Positions 23,302 through 31,986 of a DNA stretch of 64,000 bases are shown here, one piece after another. The notes under the pieces were generated by a model that was not told the origin of the DNA, did not search any database, and saw only the letters and a list, made by a program, of their open reading frames with translations. The translations under genes were made by a program, and so were the position numbers. Positions within the stretch are counted from its first letter, which is position 1; each line of letters opens with the position of its first letter. This DNA is from Methylocella silvestris BL2 (GTDB lineage Bacteria > Pseudomonadota > Alphaproteobacteria > Rhizobiales > Beijerinckiaceae): positions 3,499,001 through 3,563,000 of the forward strand of contig NC_011666.1 of NCBI RefSeq assembly GCF_000021745.1, written 5' to 3'.

Positions 23302-25170
23302 TCATCCGGCGCGGGAAAGCGCAGCGGCCACCTTGCGCGCGAGCTGTTCCAGCGTGAAGGGCTTGGCGAGAAAATTGACGTCGCGATCAAGCACGCCGTT
23401 ATGAATGACGGCGTTGCGGCTGAAGCCCGTCGTATAGACGACTTTAAGACCGGGCCGCGCCTTGAGCGCGGCCTCGGCGAGCTGGCGTCCGTTCATGTCG
23501 GGCATCACCACATCGGTGAACAAGAGATCAATGTCCGCCCGCTCGGCGATGATTTGCAGCGCCATCTTCGGGCCATCGGCCTGAAGCACGCTGTAGCCGA
23601 GGTCGCGGAAGGCCTCGGCGGTCAGGCGCTGCATGCGTTCGTCGTCCTCGACCACGAGGACGACGATGTCCGGGGTTCCGGTCGGGATCGGCGCCGCAGA
23701 CGCGGCCGGCGTGCGGACCGGTTCGAGATCGTCGCCGAAGAAGCGCGGCAGGTAGATTTTCATCGAGGTGCCCTGGCCGATCTCCGAGTAGATCTTGATA
23801 TGGCCGCCGGATTGCTTGACGAAACCGAACACCTGGCTAAGGCCGAGGCCCGTGCCCTTGCCGGGGCCTTTGGTCGTGAAGAACGGGTCGAACGCCTTGG
23901 CGGCGGTCTCGGGCGTCATGCCGGTTCCGGTGTCGCTCACACTGACCAGAACATATTGGCCGTCCGGCACGCCGACGTGGCGCGCCGCGTAATCCTCGTC
24001 GAGACTGGCGTTGCCCGTCTCGATCGTGAGCCTGCCGCCGTTCGGCATGGCGTCGCGGCCGTTGACCGCCAGATTGAGGATCGCGCTTTCAAGCTCGCTC
24101 GGGTCGGCGAAGGTGCGCCACAGGCCGCCGGCGAGAACGGTCTCGACCTTGATCGTCTCGCCGAGCGTCCGGCGCAGGAGGTCCGACATGCCGCCGACGA
24201 AGGCGTTGCAATCGACCGGCTGCGGGGCGAGCGGCTGCTGGCGCGCGAAGGCGAGCAGGCGATGGGTCAGCGTGGCGGCGCGCTGGGCGCCATCGAGAGC
24301 GCCATCGACGAACTTCATAAAATCCGTGTCGCCGCGCTCGACGCGCCGCTTGAGAAGATTGAGGCTGCTGATCACTACGGCCAGCATATTGTTGAAATCA
24401 TGCGCGATGCCGCCGGTCAGCTGGCCGATCGCATCGAGCTTTTGCGACTGACGCAGCTGATGCTCCAGCCGCTCTTTCTGCGCCATCTCATCCTGAATTT
24501 TTCGATTGGCGAGCTGTAGCGCCGCATTGGCGTCGTCGGCGGCGGCAAATTGTTTCTGGCTGTCGCGAATCGTCAGCGCGCCGAGCAGGATCGAAAGCAG
24601 GAGGGCGAGGATTATCCCCGAACGGACGAGATGGGCCGTCCGCAAAATATAGGCCTGCCGCTCGGCCAGCACTTGCTGCTCGGAGGCGTCGATGGACCGG
24701 ACGATTTCGCGAGCGCGATCCATCAGCTTCTTACCCTCGTCGGTCTGGACGAGCGCCGCCGCCGCGTCGCTTTTTGCCTCCCGCACGAGATCGATGGTCT
24801 TGCGCAATTCCGCGAGTTTCGCCTTCGCGACCTCGTCCAGCGCGGCCAGCGGCTGGCGCAGCCGGTCATCGTCGCGATTATTCTCGCGGAGCGCATCCAT
24901 TTCGCCGCCGATCTCGCGCACGGCTCTGTCGTATGGATCGAGATAGCTCTGCTTTTGCGTGAGAAGAAAACCGCGCTGGCCCGTCTCGGCGTCCTGAAGC
25001 AGCGAAAACAGACGCGCGACACGCAGTTCGAGCGCGAGAGAGCGCTGCAGATTGGCCTGATCTTCCTGCAGCCGCGCCACGAGGAACAGGGTGGCGCCGA
25101 TAATTCCCACGAGCAGAATGAGTACGACGGAAAGCGAAACGATCGAGCGTTTCCGCAAGAAAATCGGCAT
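23302..25170 (-). CDS. Hybrid sensor histidine kinase with CHASE3 sensor and C-terminal receiver
   Basis: 622 residues. TM helix 1 at about 9-32; periplasmic CHASE3 domain about 38-178 (LQDAETGQRGFLLTQKQSYLDPY is the hallmark); TM helix 2 about 182-200; coiled-coil linker. The phospho-acceptor H257 is in GGIAHDFNN. The HATPase_c domain has NLAVNGRDAMP (N box), DTGTGM (G1) and GKGTGLGLSQV (G2). The receiver domain (about 502-620) has Asp553 in LLFTDVVMPD and the switch lysine in FLAKPF. No separate response regulator is adjacent, so output is unknown. Downstream genes are metabolic and convergent or separate. Confidence 0.92.
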   Translation of the reverse strand: MPIFLRKRSIVSLSVVLILLVGIIGATLFLVARLQEDQANLQRSLALELRVARLFSLLQDAETGQRGFLLTQKQSYLDPYDRAVREIGGEMDALRENNRDDDRLRQPLAALDEVAKAKLAELRKTIDLVREAKSDAAAALVQTDEGKKLMDRAREIVRSIDASEQQVLAERQAYILRTAHLVRSGIILALLLSILLGALTIRDSQKQFAAADDANAALQLANRKIQDEMAQKERLEHQLRQSQKLDAIGQLTGGIAHDFNNMLAVVISSLNLLKRRVERGDTDFMKFVDGALDGAQRAATLTHRLLAFARQQPLAPQPVDCNAFVGGMSDLLRRTLGETIKVETVLAGGLWRTFADPSELESAILNLAVNGRDAMPNGGRLTIETGNASLDEDYAARHVGVPDGQYVLVSVSDTGTGMTPETAAKAFDPFFTTKGPGKGTGLGLSQVFGFVKQSGGHIKIYSEIGQGTSMKIYLPRFFGDDLEPVRTPAASAAPIPTGTPDIVVLVVEDDERMQRLTAEAFRDLGYSVLQADGPKMALQIIAERADIDLLFTDVVMPDMNGRQLAEAALKARPGLKVVYTTGFSRNAVIHNGVLDRDVNFLAKPFTLEQLARKVAAALSRAG

Positions 25171-25309
25171 GGATATCTCTTGGACGCGACCTCTCGGGGC
25201 CTACGCGAGAGGATCGTCCCGAAAGCAGGAGGCGGCTCTGACGATAGCCGCCGACGCCGCGGGTCACAAGCTGAGCTTTTGCGCCCTCGATTAATGTCGC
25301 AGCGCGGCC

Positions 25310-25768
25310 TTACGCCGGCCGGCGCGGCACGACGAGCTTGGCTGTCATATCCTGCACCACTTCGCCGCGCTGGTTGCGCGTCCAGCTGCGGATCGTCACA
25401 ATGCCGCGATCGGGCTTTGAGCGCGACGGCGCAATGTCGAGGATCTCACTCTCGACTTCGAGGCGGTCGCCCGGCCGCACGGGCAGCGGCCAGCGCAATT
25501 CGCCGCCAGCGCCGATGACTCCGCCTGCGATCGGAGCGCCGCCCTGCACGAGAAGCTTCATGGTGATCGCCGCCGTATGCCAGCCGCTGGCCGCAAGTCC
25601 GCCGAACAGCGATGCTTTCGCCGCTTCCTCGTCGAGGTGAAAGGGCTGCGGATCGAACTGCGCGGCAAACGCCTTGATTTCGCTCGCCTCGATCTCGCAG
25701 CTTCCACTCAGGAAGCGTTGCCCGACTTTGAGATCGTCAAGAAACAGATGGTCGCCATCGCTTTGCAT
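25310..25768 (-). CDS. MaoC-family (hot-dog fold) dehydratase
   Basis: 152 residues beginning MQSDGDHLFLDDLKVGQRFLSGS. The hydratase-2 motif is seen as FAAQFDPQPFHLDEEAAKASLFGGLAASGWHTAA, with the catalytic Asp and His in FDPQPFH. These single-domain MaoC proteins hydrate or dehydrate 2-enoyl or 3-hydroxyacyl thioesters; the substrate here is unknown. GGAG lies about 8 nt before the ATG. It stands between the histidine kinase gene and the aldo/keto reductase, all on the minus strand but with gaps. Confidence 0.9.
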   Translation of the reverse strand: MQSDGDHLFLDDLKVGQRFLSGSCEIEASEIKAFAAQFDPQPFHLDEEAAKASLFGGLAASGWHTAAITMKLLVQGGAPIAGGVIGAGGELRWPLPVRPGDRLEVESEILDIAPSRSKPDRGIVTIRSWTRNQRGEVVQDMTAKLVVPRRPA

Positions 25769-25846
25769 GGAAAATCTCCGTCATATGACGATAGAAATGC
25801 AACTCGCGTCTCATGGCCGTCTTCTATGACGAAGTCGCGTCCGGGG

Positions 25847-26875
25847 TCAGACCGGCAGAGGATTGCGCTCCACAAAGGTGCCGCGCTGGTGCCAATAGGG
25901 ATAGGCGGGCTCGCGCTGGCTTGCCGCGTCGAGCTTTGCGATCTGCTCCGCGGCAAGGGACCAGCCGACCGCCCCCAGATTTTGCTTCAGCTGCTCCTCG
26001 TCGCGCGCGCCGATGATGACGCTCGACACGGTCGGACGCTGCAACAGCCAGTTGAGCGCGATCTGCGGAACCGACTTGCCGGTTTCCTTGGCGATCTCAT
26101 CGAGGGCGTCGACGACGTCGTAGAGATAATCGTCCTCCACCTGCGGCCCGATGTCCTTGGTCTTGTGCAGCCGACTGACCTCGGGCAGCGGCTGCCCGCG
26201 CCTGATCTTGCCGGTGAGCCGGCCCCAGCCAAGAGGGCTCCAGACCATCGCGCCGACGCCTTCGTCAAGCCCGAGCGGCATCAGCTCCCATTCATAGTCG
26301 CGCCCGACCAGCGAATAATAAGCCTGATTCGCGATGTAGCGTGGCAGATTATAGCGGTCTGCTGTGGCGAGCGACTTCATCAGATGCCAGCCCGAAAAGT
26401 TCGAGCAGCCGATGTAGCGAATTTTTCCCGCGCGGATCAGATCGTCGAGCGCCGACAGCGTCTCCTCGACGGGAGTCATGGCGTCGAAGGCATGCAGCTG
26501 AAAGAGATCGATATGGTCGGTCTGCAGGCGCTTTAGAGCGGCTTCGACGGCCTCGATCAAATGGAAGCGCGACGAGCCGACCTCGTTCGGGCCGGGGCCG
26601 GAGCGAAAGGTCGCTTTGGTCGAGATCAGGACCTGATTGCGGCGGCCCTTGATGGCCTCGCCGAGCACCTGTTCGGCAACGCCCGACGAGTAGATGTCGG
26701 CGCTGTCGAACATCGTCAGCCCCGCGTCGAGACAGATATCGACGAGCCGGCTCGCCTCCTTGACGTCGGTCGCGCCCCAGGCGGCGAAGAGCTCGCCCTT
26801 GCCGCCGAAAGTGCCGGTGCCGAAGCTGAGAACCGGCACGCTAAAGCCGGATCGTCCAAGACGCCTGTAGTCCAT
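25847..26875 (-). CDS. Aldo/keto reductase
   Basis: 342 residues with a (beta/alpha)8 barrel. MDYRRLGRSGFSVPVLSFGTGTFGG opens the protein. The catalytic tetrad is traceable: Asp in FDSADIYSSG with Tyr at IYSSG, Lys in LISTKATFRSG, and His in DLFQLHAFDAMTP. The NADPH-binding end shows SSVIIGARDEEQLKQNLGAVGW. It reduces aldehydes or ketones with NADPH; YajO-like branch. An ideal AAAGGAGGT precedes the ATG at 26875. Confidence 0.93.
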   Translation of the reverse strand: MDYRRLGRSGFSVPVLSFGTGTFGGKGELFAAWGATDVKEASRLVDICLDAGLTMFDSADIYSSGVAEQVLGEAIKGRRNQVLISTKATFRSGPGPNEVGSSRFHLIEAVEAALKRLQTDHIDLFQLHAFDAMTPVEETLSALDDLIRAGKIRYIGCSNFSGWHLMKSLATADRYNLPRYIANQAYYSLVGRDYEWELMPLGLDEGVGAMVWSPLGWGRLTGKIRRGQPLPEVSRLHKTKDIGPQVEDDYLYDVVDALDEIAKETGKSVPQIALNWLLQRPTVSSVIIGARDEEQLKQNLGAVGWSLAAEQIAKLDAASQREPAYPYWHQRGTFVERNPLPV

Positions 26876-27027
26876 CGCGGACCTCCTTTAAGATTTATCT
26901 GTCCGGGGGCCCTGCGCCGCCCGGCGGGGGTCTTCGCGTCTTTTGATGACGCGTCTCATCTGGGATTTTACGCCCGCGGGCCGGGGCGCGCGCTGCAATT
27001 TTCTGCGATCTCTCAAGGCGGACTAGC

Positions 27028-27408
27028 TCAGGCGTATTGCGCCTCGCCATTGCCGAACGACCAGTTTTCCTTGACGACCTCGATCAGGCTGATGAACACA
27101 TCTTCGCGGCGTATTTCGAGCCGTTCATGCAAGCCGTCGGCGACGGCCTTGTAGAAGGCGCGCTTCAATTCGACCGTGCGTCCGGCGTTGAGCGTCACCT
27201 GTATGACGATGACGTCATCCGTTCGCTCAATGCCCAGATAAGTGCGGTCGATGATGAAGTCGTTGTCGGCATGCTCGGCGATGATCTGGAAGCGATCATT
27301 GGCCGGCACGTTGAGCGTTGCGACCATCGCGTCATAGATAACCTCGCCGATCGTATGGCGATAATGTTCGGTCTTGCCGCGGGCAAGATCGATTCGAACG
27401 AGCGGCAT
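27028..27408 (-). CDS. Tautomerase-family protein
   Basis: 126 residues. Processing of Met exposes the catalytic amino-terminal proline (MPLVRIDLARGK). The sequence has the two beta-alpha-beta units of the 4-oxalocrotonate tautomerase/MIF superfamily, longer than the 62-residue 4-OT form. It includes FIIDRTYLGIERTDDVIVIQVTLNAGRTVE and ENWSFGNGEAQYA. It would interconvert keto and enol acids; substrate unknown. GGAGGG precedes the ATG. Confidence 0.88.
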   Translation of the reverse strand: MPLVRIDLARGKTEHYRHTIGEVIYDAMVATLNVPANDRFQIIAEHADNDFIIDRTYLGIERTDDVIVIQVTLNAGRTVELKRAFYKAVADGLHERLEIRREDVFISLIEVVKENWSFGNGEAQYA

Positions 27409-27507
27409 GGCGGACCCTCCGATGTTGCATCAGCCGTCCGCCCGGAGCGCGCCTCCGGAATGCGGCAGGCCTCCCTCGATGGCCCTGCGTCGGGGCCTCG
27501 GTTGAGC

Positions 27508-27542
27508 GCATGATCGATTCCGTTCAGGGGAATCCGTCATGC
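27508..27542. repeat. Intergenic palindromic element (Rhizobiales-type)
   Basis: Inverted repeat in the gap between the tautomerase and haemoglobin genes. Arms GCATGA-TC-GATTCC and GGAATC-CG-TCATGC surround a 7-nt loop, with two mismatched positions per arm. It belongs to the GCATGA...TCATGC class of dispersed palindromes common in this order. It may act as a 3' stabiliser or terminator for the haemoglobin transcript. Confidence 0.65.
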
Positions 27543-27588
27543 TCTAAGGCGCCTTGCCCCGGAAGTCGAGGGACCGGCGCGGAGGACT

Positions 27589-28047
27589 TCAGGCGATCCG
27601 CTTGTAGCGCTCGCCCTTGCCGAGGAGGGCGCCGTTGGAGACGGCGACGCCGAGTTCGAGGCTTTCGGCGACCCGCCGCGCCCGATCGACGAATATCGCG
27701 GCCGCGTCCGGCGGGCAGACGTCGCGCGCGGTTTGCTCGAAGAGTAAGAGCCAGCGGTCGAAATGCGCTCCGTCGATCGGCAAGGGCGCATGCAGCCGCA
27801 TCGGCTGGCCGTGATAGGCGCCGGTCATCAAGATCAGGGAGGACCAGAATGCGAACATTTTTTGCAGATGCGGCTCCCAATCGTCGATCCGCGCAGCGAA
27901 GATGGGTCCGATCAATTCATCGTCGCGCACGCGCGCATAGAAGGCGCGGATCAGCGTCTCGATCATCTCCTCGTCGACGCCAGTCTCGACGCGGAGCCGC
28001 GCGACAATTTGCGCGCGGCGCGCGGCGGGGTCTTCGATGTCGTTCAT
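27589..28047 (-). CDS. Group III truncated haemoglobin
   Basis: 152 residues from the ATG at 28047 (MNDIEDPAARRAQIV); another ATG lies one codon earlier. Group III features: IGPIFAARIDDWEPHLQKMFAFWSSLILMTGAYHGQPM and the segment RLHAPLPIDGAHFDRWLLLFE, where H86 is the likely proximal haem ligand. Truncated haemoglobins bind O2 or NO and may protect against nitrosative stress. It starts 16 bp after a small membrane protein gene on the same strand, suggesting an operon. Confidence 0.92.
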   Translation of the reverse strand: MNDIEDPAARRAQIVARLRVETGVDEEMIETLIRAFYARVRDDELIGPIFAARIDDWEPHLQKMFAFWSSLILMTGAYHGQPMRLHAPLPIDGAHFDRWLLLFEQTARDVCPPDAAAIFVDRARRVAESLELGVAVSNGALLGKGERYKRIA

Positions 28048-28063
28048 CATATGATATCCCGTT

Positions 28064-28540
28064 TCAAAACAGGCTCCAGCCTTGTGCGCCCGCGACCGCG
28101 CCAAAGATCGTCACGAGGCTCAGCGCGAGCAGGACGATATGGCCGCGTTGCAAAGCCTTCAACGCGGCGTCCGGGTCCCTGCGGCCCCAATTATGGAAGA
28201 TGCGATGCAGAAACAGCGGCTCCGCGATGAACAGCAGAAAGGCAAAGACGAGCCACACGAAGATCATGGCGTGCATCCACCAGAATTCGCCTTGTGAAAA
28301 TCGCGACCAGAGATCGAGGCGGTGGACCATGTAGAGGCCGCTGAGGCCGGCGAGAAGCACGGCGATGCGCGCAATGGAGGCAAAGCGACGCTCGATCGCC
28401 TCAAAGGCTTTGAGCCGGTCGGGACCAAGCTCGCGGTTGCGCGCGGCCGGCAGGATCGAGAAGGTGATCATGGCGACCCCGCCGATCCAGATGACGATCG
28501 ATAGAACATGGATTGCCCGCGCGGCTATGACGTCGTTCAT
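28064..28540 (-). CDS. Four-helix membrane protein (CopD/DUF2269-like), unknown function
   Basis: 158 residues from the ATG at 28540 (MNDVIAARAIHVLSIVIWIGG). Four hydrophobic helices are evident, with histidines in the first (RAIHVLSIVIWIGGVAM), the third (WWMHAMIFVWLVFAFLLFIAEPLFLH) and the last (RGHIVLLALSLVTIF). This pattern resembles small haem- or copper-associated membrane proteins. It immediately precedes the truncated haemoglobin gene, so a joint role in haem or gas handling is plausible; that is inference. Confidence 0.75.
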   Translation of the reverse strand: MNDVIAARAIHVLSIVIWIGGVAMITFSILPAARNRELGPDRLKAFEAIERRFASIARIAVLLAGLSGLYMVHRLDLWSRFSQGEFWWMHAMIFVWLVFAFLLFIAEPLFLHRIFHNWGRRDPDAALKALQRGHIVLLALSLVTIFGAVAGAQGWSLF

Positions 28541-28621
28541 CAAAATTTCCGATTTTGCTCTCAGCGCCAGCATGAGCGCTCGCGGCGGTTCCATCAATGC
28601 GCGGGCGCAAAGCGTGGCGCT

Positions 28622-29521
28622 TCATCGGCGCGAAAGTCGTTCAGCGAGAAAATCGCCCAAAAGTTCGACGCGGGCCGGGCGTGGACCGCCGGGCGGCGTC
28701 ACCAGAAACAGGCTTCCCTGCGGCGTCAGCCAATTGGCCAGCACCCGCTCGAGCCGTCCATCGGCGAGAGCCTCCTTGACGATGAATTCCGGCAGATCGC
28801 CGACGCCAAGGCCTGCGATCAGGGCGGGCATCAGCGCGTCGCCATTGTTGGCGCGAAGCTGCCCCTTCGGCCGGACCGAGGCCTCCTCACCTTTTTGATT
28901 TTTGAAGCGCCAGACGTCGGGGGCGGCGAGATAGGTGTAGCCGAGGCAGACATGGTCGGACAAATGCGCCGGGTGCGTCGGCCGTCCATGGCGCTCGAGA
29001 TAGGACGGCGCTGCGACCGTATAGCGCGGCGTGGCGCAGAGGCGCCGCGCGACAAGCGAGGAATCCGGCAATAGGCCCACCCGCAAGGCGGCGTCAAAGC
29101 CTTCTCCAATGAGATCGACAAGGGCGTCGTTGAGATGGAGATCGATCGAGACGTCGGGGTAGCGCGTCAGAAAGTCGGGCAGGATCGGCGCGACCTCGCG
29201 CAGGCCGAAGGACATCGGCGCCGCCAGCCGCACGAGGCCGCGCGGGGTCGAGGATTGCGCGATGAGAGCGGTCTCCGCCGCCTCCGCGTCGGCGACGAGC
29301 TGGCGCGCCCGGTCGGTGAGTTCGCGCCCGGCGTCGGTCAAGGCCAGCCGGCGCGAGGTACGGTTGAACAGCCGCGCGCCGAGCCGGCGTTCAAGCCGGG
29401 TCAGCGCCTTTGAGACGGTTGGCGAGGACAGGCCCAGCTCGGCCGCGGCGCCCGCGATCGAGCGCATCTCGACGACCTTGGCGAAGACGGCGAGGCCTTC
29501 AAAATCGGGTAGCTTCGACAT
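28622..29521 (-). CDS. LysR-family transcriptional regulator
   Basis: 299 residues. N-terminal helix-turn-helix at about 5-62 (FEGLAVFAKVVEMRSIAGAAAELGLSSPTVSKALTRLE). The effector domain includes RLAAPMSFGLREVAPILPDF and DVSIDLHLNDALVDLIGEGFDAALRVG, typical of the CrgA/DmlR-like branch often responding to quinones or electrophiles. It is divergent from pirin-wrbA-doxX with a 116-bp gap. This arrangement is frequently seen for LysR regulators of quinone-detoxification genes. Confidence 0.93.
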   Translation of the reverse strand: MSKLPDFEGLAVFAKVVEMRSIAGAAAELGLSSPTVSKALTRLERRLGARLFNRTSRRLALTDAGRELTDRARQLVADAEAAETALIAQSSTPRGLVRLAAPMSFGLREVAPILPDFLTRYPDVSIDLHLNDALVDLIGEGFDAALRVGLLPDSSLVARRLCATPRYTVAAPSYLERHGRPTHPAHLSDHVCLGYTYLAAPDVWRFKNQKGEEASVRPKGQLRANNGDALMPALIAGLGVGDLPEFIVKEALADGRLERVLANWLTPQGSLFLVTPPGGPRPARVELLGDFLAERLSRR

Positions 29522-29637
29522 AAGATTTAGAAATCATGCCTTTCGAGACTTTCTGTTTTTTATTCTAACCGACGCTTTATCTTTTGCCCAGCAGCCGAGC
29601 GCGAGGCGCTCGCAAAATCTCTCAACCGAGAACGCAA

Positions 29638-30339
29638 ATGATCGAACGCAGAAGTTTCAAGGGACTGGGCGGCGCAGATCATGGCTGGCTGAAGGCCAAG
29701 CATCATTTCTCCTTCGCCAGCTATTATGATCCGGACCGCATGGGCGTCGGCGCCCTGCGCGTGTGGAACGACGACGAGATCGCCCCCAACACGGGCTTTC
29801 CGCCGCATCCGCACAAGGACATGGAGATCATCACCTATGTCCGCGAGGGCGCGATCACCCACAAGGACAATTACGGCAATCAGGGCCGCACCGAGGCCGG
29901 CGACGTGCAGGTGATGAGCGCCGGAACGGGCATCCGCCACTCGGAATATAACCTCGAGCCGAAGGCGACGCGGATCTTCCAGATCTGGATCGAGCCGACG
30001 CGCAGCGGCGGTTCGCCTGCCTGGGGCGCAAAGCCTTTCCCGAAGGCCGAGCGCGACGGACGCCTCGTGCCGCTCGCCAGCGGCTTTGAGAGCGACGCCG
30101 ACGCGCTGCCGATCCGCGCCGACGCCCGCGTCCTTGGCGCGACGCTGAAGGCCGGGGAGAGCGTCACTTATGAGCTTGGCGCCAGCCGCAAGGGCTATCT
30201 CGTGCCGGCCAAAGGCGCGGTCGAGGTCAATGGCGTGAAGCTCGAGGCGCGCGACGGCGGCGCGATCGAGAACGAGGACAGGCTGACGATCACTGCGATC
30301 GAGGATTCCGAGGTGGTGATGGTCGACGCCGCCGCCTAA
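29638..30339 (+). CDS. Pirin-family bicupin protein (YhhW/quercetinase-like)
   Basis: 233 residues from the ATG at 29638 (MIERRSFKGLGGADHGWLKAKHHFSF). The N-terminal cupin carries the metal ligands in FPPHPHKDMEIITYVREGAITHKD and GIRHSEYN (three His plus Glu). The second cupin is degenerate. E. coli YhhW has quercetin dioxygenase activity in vitro; the physiological role is unclear. First gene of the set pirin-wrbA-doxX, divergent from LysR. Confidence 0.92.
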   Translation: MIERRSFKGLGGADHGWLKAKHHFSFASYYDPDRMGVGALRVWNDDEIAPNTGFPPHPHKDMEIITYVREGAITHKDNYGNQGRTEAGDVQVMSAGTGIRHSEYNLEPKATRIFQIWIEPTRSGGSPAWGAKPFPKAERDGRLVPLASGFESDADALPIRADARVLGATLKAGESVTYELGASRKGYLVPAKGAVEVNGVKLEARDGGAIENEDRLTITAIEDSEVVMVDAAA

Positions 30340-30421
30340 AACGGGCGCCGGGCGGCCAAGCGCGGCGGCCCGGGCCAGTCTTTTCGCAACGTCCAAACAG
30401 AGCTTTTAAGAGGGGTAAGAG

Positions 30422-31021
30422 ATGGCCAAAGTTCTTGTGCTTTACTATTCCGCCTACGGGCATATCGAAAAAATGGCGGAGGCGGTCGCGGAAGGCGCGC
30501 GCGAAGCCGGCGCCGAGGTCGACATCAAGCGCGTGCCGGAACTCGTGCCGCTCGAGATCGCGCAGAAATCGCATTTCAAGCTCGATCAGGCGGCTCCGGT
30601 CGCGACCATCGCCGATCTTGAGCATTATGATGCGATCATCGTCGGCACGGGGACGCGCTTTGGCCGGATGAGTTCGCAGATGGCGAATTTTCTTGATCAG
30701 GCCGGCGGTCTTTGGATGCGCGGCGCCCTCAACGGCAAGGTCGGCGCGGCCTTCACCTCGACGGCGACGCAGCATGGCGGCCAGGAAGTTACGCTGTTTT
30801 CAATCATCACCAATCTGCTGCATTTCGGACTTGTGATCGTTGGCCTCGACTACGGGTTTGCCGGGCAAGGGAGGCTCGACGAGATAACCGGCGGCTCGCC
30901 CTATGGCGCGACCACCATCGCGGCCAGCGACGGATCGCGCCAGCCGAGCGAGACCGAACTTGCCGGCGCGCGCTATCAGGGCCGCAGGGTCGCCGAGGTC
31001 GCTGGCAAACTCAAAGGCTGA
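30422..31021 (+). CDS. wrbA: NAD(P)H:quinone oxidoreductase type IV (WrbA)
   Basis: 199 residues of flavodoxin fold. [23 protein letters not shown] is the FMN phosphate loop; [24 protein letters not shown] and [25 protein letters not shown] are WrbA-specific. It reduces quinones by two electrons, avoiding semiquinone radicals. It lies 82 bp after pirin, with a purine-rich Shine-Dalgarno, and 36 bp before the DoxX gene. Confidence 0.95.
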   Translation: MAKVLVLYYSAYGHIEKMAEAVAEGAREAGAEVDIKRVPELVPLEIAQKSHFKLDQAAPVATIADLEHYDAIIVGTGTRFGRMSSQMANFLDQAGGLWMRGALNGKVGAAFTSTATQHGGQEVTLFSIITNLLHFGLVIVGLDYGFAGQGRLDEITGGSPYGATTIAASDGSRQPSETELAGARYQGRRVAEVAGKLKG

Positions 31022-31057
31022 GCGGGGACGCCCCTTTTCCAGGAGAGGTCGGGTTTC

Positions 31058-31459
31058 ATGAGCAATTATCGAGATTATGCGGCGGCGCTCGGGCGCCTGC
31101 TGCTGGTCGCCCTCTTCCTCATCAGCGGCGCCGGCAAGGCGGCGGCGCCGGCCGCGACCAAGGCCTATATGGCGTCCGCAGGCATGCCCCTTATCGATCT
31201 TTTCTATATTGGCGCGATCGCCATGGAGCTTGGCGTCGGCTTGTTGTTTCTACTCGGCTATCAGACGCGGCTTGCCGCCCTCGCGCTTGCTTTCTACTCA
31301 GTCCTGACGGCGGTGATCTTTCACCATGATTTTGCGGATCCGGCGCAATGGCTGTCCTTCCTCAAGGATATTGCGATCGTCGGCGGCTTTCTGCAGGTCT
31401 TCGCTTTCGGCGGCGGCGTTTATAGTCTCGATTCGCGGCTGCCTATGCGCGCGCTGTAG
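31058..31459 (+). CDS. DoxX-family membrane protein
   Basis: 133 residues with four membrane helices. LGRLLLVALFLISGAGKAA is the typical DoxX first helix. It continues with AYMASAGMPLIDLFYIGAIAMELGVGLLFLLGYQTR and HHDFADPAQWLSFLKDIAIVGG. The family is linked to quinone or thiosulfate redox and oxidative stress complexes. It is probably the last gene of the LysR-controlled pirin-wrbA-doxX transcript. Confidence 0.92.
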   Translation: MSNYRDYAAALGRLLLVALFLISGAGKAAAPAATKAYMASAGMPLIDLFYIGAIAMELGVGLLFLLGYQTRLAALALAFYSVLTAVIFHHDFADPAQWLSFLKDIAIVGGFLQVFAFGGGVYSLDSRLPMRAL

Positions 31460-31590
31460 CGGAGCTTGACGGCGCGCCGGTTCTGTGGGGAGCATTCGTC
31501 AAGCTTGAGCGGGCCGCCGAATCAGTTGGCTCGCGAAAGACCGGAGAGCGGCGCGCCGCTTTCCGTCCCCCGAAACGAGGACGCGCCGCC

Positions 31591-31908
31591 ATGACGGATC
31601 ATCTCGCAGACGTCAAGAAATATGCCGCCAAGCCGGTGGATGAGGCCGCTGTGGCTGGCCTCGAGAAAAACTACAGGCTCGTGTTGAGCAATGCCGACTC
31701 CCGCTATGTCGCTTGTTCCGATCCAGCCGAAGTCGAGCGGGTGCGGGAAAACTTCCTAAAGAAGAAGCTGGGGCTCACCGAGGGAGATCTCGACGGCGCG
31801 ATCAAATCCGTCTGCGCCGCGATGAAAGACGACCGCACCAAGTCGCGGCTGACCTTCTATTATCTGCTGGCCGAGCATTTCGGTAAGCTCGAGACGTTCA
31901 AGGGCTAG
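31591..31908 (+). CDS. DUF2853-family protein
   Basis: 105 residues, highly charged and cytoplasmic: MTDHLADVKKYAAKPVDEAAV at the N-terminus, VERVRENFLKKKLGLTEGDLDGAI in the middle, and AMKDDRTKSRLTFYYLLAEHFGKL at the C-terminus. It matches the small all-helical DUF2853 family, of unknown function. It stands 131 bp after doxX, with its own ribosome-binding region. Convergent with the DUF58 gene. Confidence 0.9.
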   Translation: MTDHLADVKKYAAKPVDEAAVAGLEKNYRLVLSNADSRYVACSDPAEVERVRENFLKKKLGLTEGDLDGAIKSVCAAMKDDRTKSRLTFYYLLAEHFGKLETFKG

Positions 31909-31986
31909 AACTTTCGGGGCGGACGCTTCCCCGCTCCGCTTTCTCCGCTCCCAATCGACGTGCTGAAACGCCGGGGCGGAGCCGCG

